Part shown: positions 59,512 to 64,000 of the stretch, piece by piece
Numbering within the stretch: the stretch's first letter is position 1
How the letters are laid out: each line of letters starts with the position of its first letter
Made by a program: the position numbers and the translations under genes
Source: Dyella_B sp035690825
Lineage (GTDB): Bacteria > Pseudomonadota > Gammaproteobacteria > Xanthomonadales > Rhodanobacteraceae
Direction: 5' to 3'
Length of the DNA stretch: 64,000 nt
Assembly (NCBI RefSeq): GCF_051954575.1
Contig: NZ_JBQCHP010000026.1
Location: 1 to 64,000, forward strand
Notes under the pieces: generated by a model
Database searches by the model: none
What the model saw: the letters and a program-made list of their open reading frames with translations, nothing else
Told to the model about the DNA's origin: nothing

Positions 59512-60171
59512 GTGGAATTGCCCTATCACTTTCGCGATCCCTCGCTGGCCGCACTTGCGCTGACGCATCGCAGTGCGGGCAAACCCAACAATGAGCGCAT
59601 GGAGTTTCTCGGCGACGCCCTGCTCGGGGCGATCGTCGCCGAGATGCTCTACGAGACCCACCCCAAGGCGGCCGAAGGCGACATGTCGCGCCTACGCGCG
59701 CAACTGGTGAATGGGCAGGCGCTGGCGGCGGTGGCACGCGAGCTTGAACTGGGCGATCGCCTGAAACTCGGTTCGGGCGAACTCAAGAGCGGCGGTTTCC
59801 GGCGTGATTCCATCCTCGCCGACGCATTCGAAGCGTTGATCGCGGCGGTTTACCTGGACGGCGGCTTCGAAGCCTGCAGTACCTTCGTGCGCACGCTGTT
59901 CAACGATCGCGTCGCGGCCCTGCCGCGCGCCTCCAAGGACGCCAAGACCCGGCTGCAGGAGTGGCTGCAGGCACAAGGCTGGCCGCTGCCGCAATACGAT
60001 CTGGTGGCCGCCGAAGGCGAAGAGCATGCGCGCATTTTCGAGGTGAACTGCGTCATCGTCGAGCCCATGCCGGTGATCGCGGCAGGGCGCGGCAGCAGCC
60101 GGCGGCTGGCCGAGCAGGACGCCGCCGAAGTGGTGCTGGCCCGCCTGACCGTGGCCCAGGAAGCACCGTGA
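59512..60171 (+). CDS. rnc: ribonuclease III
   Basis: A 219-aa double-strand RNA endonuclease for rRNA processing and mRNA decay. The signature NERMEFLGDALL (residues 27-38) supplies Glu28, Glu31 and Asp35; Asp104 and Glu107 complete the metal site. The C-terminal dsRNA-binding domain covers about 150-215. Start codon GTG, two bases after the stop of the DUF4845 gene. Confidence 0.96.
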   Translation: MELPYHFRDPSLAALALTHRSAGKPNNERMEFLGDALLGAIVAEMLYETHPKAAEGDMSRLRAQLVNGQALAAVARELELGDRLKLGSGELKSGGFRRDSILADAFEALIAAVYLDGGFEACSTFVRTLFNDRVAALPRASKDAKTRLQEWLQAQGWPLPQYDLVAAEGEEHARIFEVNCVIVEPMPVIAAGRGSSRRLAEQDAAEVVLARLTVAQEAP

Positions 60172-60296
60172 TCCACCCGGCCGGATCGCACCGTCTCCAC
60201 GCCTGATTTTTTTTGCATGGCGACGCCGCGCGTAGTGGCGTTCGCGCGCGCGCGGCGCCATGCTTGTCCCCGACTACGAACGAGTACCTGCGCATC

Positions 60297-61232
60297 ATGA
60301 ACGACCAACGCGACGCCACCGTCGAAAACGCACTGCCGCATCCGGATTACCGCTGCGGCTTCGTGGCGCTGGTCGGCCGGCCGAACGTCGGCAAGTCGAC
60401 CTTGCTCAACGCCTTGATCGGCTTTCGCCTATCGATCGTCAGTCCGCGTCCGCAAACCACGCGCCATCGAATCCTCGGCATCGCCTCCAGCGAAGCCGGG
60501 CAGGTGCTGTACGTGGATACGCCCGGCTTGCACCGCGGCGCCAAGCGGGCGATGAACCGCAGCCTCAACCGTGCCGTGCATTCCGCGCTCAGCGAAGTGG
60601 AGCTGGCGGTGCAGGTGATCGAGGCCGGACGCTGGACCGACGAAGACGAGGCGCTGTACGAGGCGCTCGGCGAACAGAGCATCCCGCGCCTGCTGGCCAT
60701 CAACAAGGTGGACCTCAGCAAGGACAAGACGACGTTGCTCCCGTTCGTGGCCGAGCTGGCCCAGAAGCACAGTTTCGAGGCCATCCACTACGTCAGCGCG
60801 TTGAAACGCAAAGGCCTGGACGCGCTCACCCAGGACATTCTCGCGCGCCTGCCGGTGCGCGCACCGGTGTTCGGTGAAGACGAGATCACCGATCGCAGCG
60901 AACGCTTCCTCGCCGCGGAAATGGTGCGCGAGCAATTGATGCTGCGCCTGAATCAAGAGTTGCCGTATGCGACCACGGTGGAGATCGAGCAGTTCAAAGA
61001 CCGTCCCGACGGCGTCGCGGAAATCCATGCCGTGATCTGGGTGGAACGCGAAGGGCAGAAAGCCATCGTCATCGGTCAGGGCGGTGAGCAATTGAAAGCC
61101 ATCGGCAGCGGCGCGCGCCGCCACATGGAGCGGATGTTCGAGCGCAAGGTCTTCCTGCGGCTATGGGTGAAGGTGCGCGAAGGCTGGGCAGACGACGAAT
61201 CGATGTTGAAGCAGTTCGGCTATACCGAATAG
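60297..61232 (+). CDS. era: GTPase Era
   Basis: A 311-aa GTPase that binds 16S rRNA near its 3' end during 30S assembly. G1 is GRPNVGKS (27-34), G3 is DTPG (74-77), and G4 is NKVD (136-139). The C-terminal KH domain is seen in GEQLKAIGSGARRHMERMF...LRLWVKVREGW. I chose the ATG at 60297 because it gives the normal N-terminus; an in-frame start at 60213 would add 28 unconserved residues. No strong ribosome site decides it. Confidence 0.95.
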   Translation: MNDQRDATVENALPHPDYRCGFVALVGRPNVGKSTLLNALIGFRLSIVSPRPQTTRHRILGIASSEAGQVLYVDTPGLHRGAKRAMNRSLNRAVHSALSEVELAVQVIEAGRWTDEDEALYEALGEQSIPRLLAINKVDLSKDKTTLLPFVAELAQKHSFEAIHYVSALKRKGLDALTQDILARLPVRAPVFGEDEITDRSERFLAAEMVREQLMLRLNQELPYATTVEIEQFKDRPDGVAEIHAVIWVEREGQKAIVIGQGGEQLKAIGSGARRHMERMFERKVFLRLWVKVREGWADDESMLKQFGYTE

Positions 61233-61274
61233 CGTTCCAAACGGAACCGGCATCCTCGAACCTTCTGAGCCGCC

Positions 61275-61985
61275 ATGCTCATCGAGCAACAGCCCGCCTA
61301 CGTCCTGCACTCGCGCCCTTACCGGGAAACCTCGTTGTTGCTCGAATGCCTGACCCGCGAGCATGGGCGCCTGGGTGTGGTGGCGCGCGGCGTGCGCAGT
61401 CAGCGCGGCCGCCTGCAGCGCTCGCAACTGGAGCCGTTCCAGCCGTTGGCGCTGGATCTGCAACTGCGCGGCGAACTGGCCACCCTGCGCAACGCCGAAT
61501 CCACCGCGGCGCCGCTGCGGTTGCAAGGCGATGCGGGGCTGGCCGGTTTGTACGTCAACGAATTGGTGGTGCGGCTCACCGAACGGCAGGACCCGCATCC
61601 GGCGCTTTATCACGCCTATGCGCAAACCCTTGCACGCCTGGCGAGCGGCGAATCCCTGGCGTGGCATTTGCGGCGTTTCGAGCGCGATCTGCTCGGCGCG
61701 CTGGGCTATGCCCTGCAGCTCGATGTCGAGGCCGATACCGGCCAAGCGCTGCAGCCGGAGGCGCTGTACGCCTATCGTGCGGAACATGGCGCGGTGCGAT
61801 GCACTCCCAACGAGCCGAATGTGCTGCGCGGTGAAGACCTGCTCGCGCTGCGCGACGATCGCATGCCCACCGCGCAAGGCTTGCATGCGCTGCGCGGCAT
61901 GATGCGAGAGTTGATCCGCTTCCATCTCGGTGGTGTGGAACTGCGCGCGTGGCGGGTCTTGCGCGGTGCGCTTACGCGCCGGTGA
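61275..61985 (+). CDS. recO: DNA repair protein RecO
   Basis: A 236-aa mediator that loads RecA on SSB-coated DNA in the RecFOR pathway. The N-terminal OB fold starts QPAYVLHSRPYRETSLLLECLTREHGRLGVVARGVR, with a helical C-terminal domain afterwards. The zinc-binding cysteines present in some RecO proteins are absent, as usual in gammaproteobacteria. It follows era by 42 nt. The usual next gene pdxJ is not present here. Confidence 0.94.
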   Translation: MLIEQQPAYVLHSRPYRETSLLLECLTREHGRLGVVARGVRSQRGRLQRSQLEPFQPLALDLQLRGELATLRNAESTAAPLRLQGDAGLAGLYVNELVVRLTERQDPHPALYHAYAQTLARLASGESLAWHLRRFERDLLGALGYALQLDVEADTGQALQPEALYAYRAEHGAVRCTPNEPNVLRGEDLLALRDDRMPTAQGLHALRGMMRELIRFHLGGVELRAWRVLRGALTRR

Positions 61986-62016
61986 CTCGCGTATGTGGTA
62001 ACCCAACCTACGACGG

Positions 62017-62754
62017 CTACGTTACCGAGAGTGCCTCGATGGTCTGCTGCACCGAGCGCCGAAACGCCGCCAAGGGCAACATCGCCCCGCGGTGCTCCAG
62101 TTTCAGATGCTGCTGCAACGAAACGATGTGCTCCGAGAGCGACGCCGCGCCGCAGAACCCGCACGATGAGCGCAGTTTGTGCAGGCGCGCTTCCAGCGCC
62201 TTGGTATCCGCGCTCAGCTCATCCAGTTCCCCGCAAAGGTTCAACAGTTCCTGCCGAAACAAGCCGCGCAGCGCCTGCACCACTGCCGGCGTGCCGCTGG
62301 TATTCAAGGCCAGGCTATCGTCCAGCACGGGCAGATGGCGATGGCTGGAGGTGGCCAAGGCGAGAATTTCGCGCAGATCCTGCAGCGTGCACGGCTTGGG
62401 CAGCACAGCGTGGAAGCCCGCTGCAAGCAAGGCCTGCTGCGCGTCGGTATCCAGCTCCGCGCTGCTGGCGACGGCGGGGCTGTAGACCGAGCGTGCGTGC
62501 TGGTCGTTGCGCAGGTAATTGAGGATTTCGACGGCACCGCCATCGGGCATGCGGCAATCCAGCACCAGCAGGTCGAAGGGTTCGTCGCGGGTCAGCGCTT
62601 GCGCCTCGCTGCCGCTGGCGGCGAGCGCCACGCGTGCGCCGAACTGGCGAAAGGCGTCGCCGAGAAAGCAGCGCGTGGGCGCATCGTCATCGGCCACTAG
62701 CACATAGGGCTCGGTAGCAGAAACGGGGAGGGTGTTGTCTAGCGGGTACGGCAT
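62017..62754 (-). CDS. response regulator with C-terminal HPt domain
   Basis: A 245-aa signalling protein with two domains. An N-terminal receiver (about 17-130) has acidic residues Asp22-24, phosphoacceptor Asp66 (LLVLDCRMP) and Lys120 (VLPKPC). A C-terminal HPt-like domain (about 155-240) has a His192 context LHKLRSSCGFCGAASLSEHI. No DNA-binding domain. It probably acts as a phosphorelay intermediate for a hybrid kinase encoded elsewhere. It is transcribed towards recO, whose gene ends 31 nt away. Confidence 0.88.
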   Translation of the reverse strand: MPYPLDNTLPVSATEPYVLVADDDAPTRCFLGDAFRQFGARVALAASGSEAQALTRDEPFDLLVLDCRMPDGGAVEILNYLRNDQHARSVYSPAVASSAELDTDAQQALLAAGFHAVLPKPCTLQDLREILALATSSHRHLPVLDDSLALNTSGTPAVVQALRGLFRQELLNLCGELDELSADTKALEARLHKLRSSCGFCGAASLSEHIVSLQQHLKLEHRGAMLPLAAFRRSVQQTIEALSVT

Positions 62755-62802
62755 AGTCCTGTGTCCGTATCGTTCAGCTTAGTTTGGCAGAATGATCCTT
62801 CC

Positions 62803-64000
62803 ATGTTGTCCTTCCGCCGCCCGCTTGCTGTCTGTGCCTTCTGGACCCTGTTGTGGGCTGTGCCCGCGTGGGCCAACACCGTCGTGGTCGCCAAGCGCAT
62901 CGACGTACCGGGCGCCAGCCTACAGGACGTGCATGCGCAGCTCGCGCCCGGCACGGTGCAGGATACCGTGCAGCTTAGCCTGCACGCCGGCAAGGCGGAC
63001 ATCCCTGCGCTCGGCTGGCGCAAGGTCGGCATGACGATCAACGGCAACCTGCGTCGCGATGCCCAGTTGCGCTGGATCTTCGATGGCACCGTGCAGCTCA
63101 GTGGCGCGCCGGGCGGCGCGCTGGGCAACGGCACGATGAGCTGGATGGTGGATGCCTCCGCCAACACGCTGGAGATCACCGCCGAACAGGGCGCGGCGCG
63201 CATCGATGCCGCGTTTCCGCTCGACCAGACCACGCACGCACAGATCAATCTGCGCAACCTGCCGGCGGGCTGGTTGCAGGGTTTGCTGGCAACCGTGTGG
63301 CCGGCGCGCGTGTCGGGCGGAAAGATCGATGCCGATCTCGCGCTGGACGTTCGCGACGAAGGTTTTCAATCCTCCGGCGACGTCACCTTTGCCGAACTCA
63401 AGTACGCCACGCCTGCCGGCAATCTCGCGGCCCAGGGCTTGAACGGGCACGCGCGTTTCTCGCTGGATGGCAGCGCGCATCCGGCGCAGCTGGCCTTGAA
63501 TGGCAGCCTGCATGGCGGCGACCTGCAGATGGGGCCGGTGTTGGCCAAGCTTCCCGCGCACGAGGTGGTGGTGGATCTCGCCGCCAGTTCCGAACATGGT
63601 GGTCTCGCCATCAGTCGCCTGCGCATGGACGACGTCGATGCGCTGCAGATGGAAGGCGCGCTGGCGATCGACGCCAAGGGCAATCTGCAAAAACTTCGGC
63701 TGGATCATTTCCAGGCGCATTTTCCTGCCGCCTACGACCGCTACGGCCAACCATGGCTGGATGAGCTGACTGAATCGCACCCGCAGATCGCCGGCCAGCT
63801 CGATGGCCGTGTCGACTACGCCGGCGAGAGCCTGCGCAACTTCGCCTTCCATACCGATGGGCTGGACGTGGCCGGTGGCTCGGGCCAATGGCAAGCGAAC
63901 GGGCTGCGCGGTGAATTGGACTGGTCGTCGCAGGGCGAAAAAGCCACCACCACAGTGGCATGGAATCAGTTGACCCTGCGCCAGTTCGTGTGGGGACCGA
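62803..64000 (+). CDS. large exported protein, N-terminal part only (cut by window end)
   Basis: The frame from the ATG at 62803 stays open to the window edge (399 codons). It has a signal peptide (MLSFRRPLAVCAFWTLLWAV, cleavage near AWA-NTV). The rest consists of repeated beta-strand-like segments (LQDVHAQLAPG..., GGKIDADLALDV..., GHARFSLDGS..., GQLDGRVDYAG...), which recalls AsmA/YhdP/TamB-like envelope proteins. I do not recognise a specific family. The stop is outside the window. Confidence 0.75.
   Translation, partial: MLSFRRPLAVCAFWTLLWAVPAWANTVVVAKRIDVPGASLQDVHAQLAPGTVQDTVQLSLHAGKADIPALGWRKVGMTINGNLRRDAQLRWIFDGTVQLSGAPGGALGNGTMSWMVDASANTLEITAEQGAARIDAAFPLDQTTHAQINLRNLPAGWLQGLLATVWPARVSGGKIDADLALDVRDEGFQSSGDVTFAELKYATPAGNLAAQGLNGHARFSLDGSAHPAQLALNGSLHGGDLQMGPVLAKLPAHEVVVDLAASSEHGGLAISRLRMDDVDALQMEGALAIDAKGNLQKLRLDHFQAHFPAAYDRYGQPWLDELTESHPQIAGQLDGRVDYAGESLRNFAFHTDGLDVAGGSGQWQANGLRGELDWSSQGEKATTTVAWNQLTLRQFVWGP

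Overview
The window is chromosomal DNA from a GC-rich gammaproteobacterium. Gene content and order point to the Xanthomonadales (Lysobacterales), most likely the Rhodanobacteraceae (Dyella, Rhodanobacter, Luteibacter and relatives). The strongest pointers are smc-zipA; tRNA-Leu-tig-clpP-clpX-lon-hup-ppiD; gloB/methyltransferase-rnhA-dnaQ; and rpoE-rseA-degP(mucD)-lepA-lepB-DUF4845-rnc-era-recO without rseB. The genus is inference. There is no phage, plasmid, IS transposase or CRISPR array. Nearly all genes are housekeeping, with a few accessory islands.

Layout. 1-615: non-coding, two diverged copies of a hairpin-containing repeat, then fumC. 2093-6279 (minus): seven-gene operon with a small exported protein, a YtrA-type GntR regulator, an ABC ATPase and permease, and three tandem paralogous lipoproteins; a palindrome covers its promoter -10. 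6548-11749 (plus): YciI, BolA, smc, zipA. 11750-13718: nested palindromes, azoR and a divergent LysR regulator. 13760-15696: aminotransferase overlapped by an omega-amidase. 15753-16488: promoter, five tRNAs (Arg-Pro-Arg-His-Lys), terminator. 16694-19036: secreted GH31 glycosidase. 19071-22224 (minus): a compact class II lanthipeptide locus, with a 67-aa Cys-rich LanA precursor followed by a full-length LanM synthetase. 22667-31957: tRNA-Leu, tig, clpP, clpX, lon, hup, tRNA-Val, tRNA-Asp, ppiD. 31996-37006: mltD-gloB (minus), methyltransferase-rnhA-dnaQ (plus), PP2C phosphatase (minus). 37173-42463: tRNA-Ser, a signal peptidase, ppsA with divergent ppsR, DUF1249, and a tRNA-Asp/Glu/Ala operon. 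42623-49806: CPA2 antiporter, FKBP isomerase, ugd, slyX, DUF2058, FadB/FadJ-type beta-oxidation protein. 49990-53081: a small gene overlapping a GGDEF-EAL protein. 53153-61985: sigma-E module plus lepA-lepB-DUF4845-rnc-era-recO. 62017-64000: receiver-HPt protein (minus) and the start of a large exported protein cut by the window edge.

How the genes work together. Envelope and protein quality control dominates: trigger factor, ClpXP, Lon, PpiD, FKBP isomerase, sigma E with its anti-sigma factor, DegP/MucD and two signal peptidases. A near-consensus sigma-E promoter lies upstream of rpoE. PpsA and PpsR are an enzyme and its regulatory kinase/phosphotransferase.

The most unusual locus is lanA-lanM. 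The precursor has a core of about 17 residues with four Ser/Thr and five Cys, and a strong hairpin separates it from the synthetase. No transporter/protease or immunity gene is nearby. Also notable are the YtrA-type operon with three tandem lipoproteins, and a REP-like inverted repeat that occurs only between converging genes.
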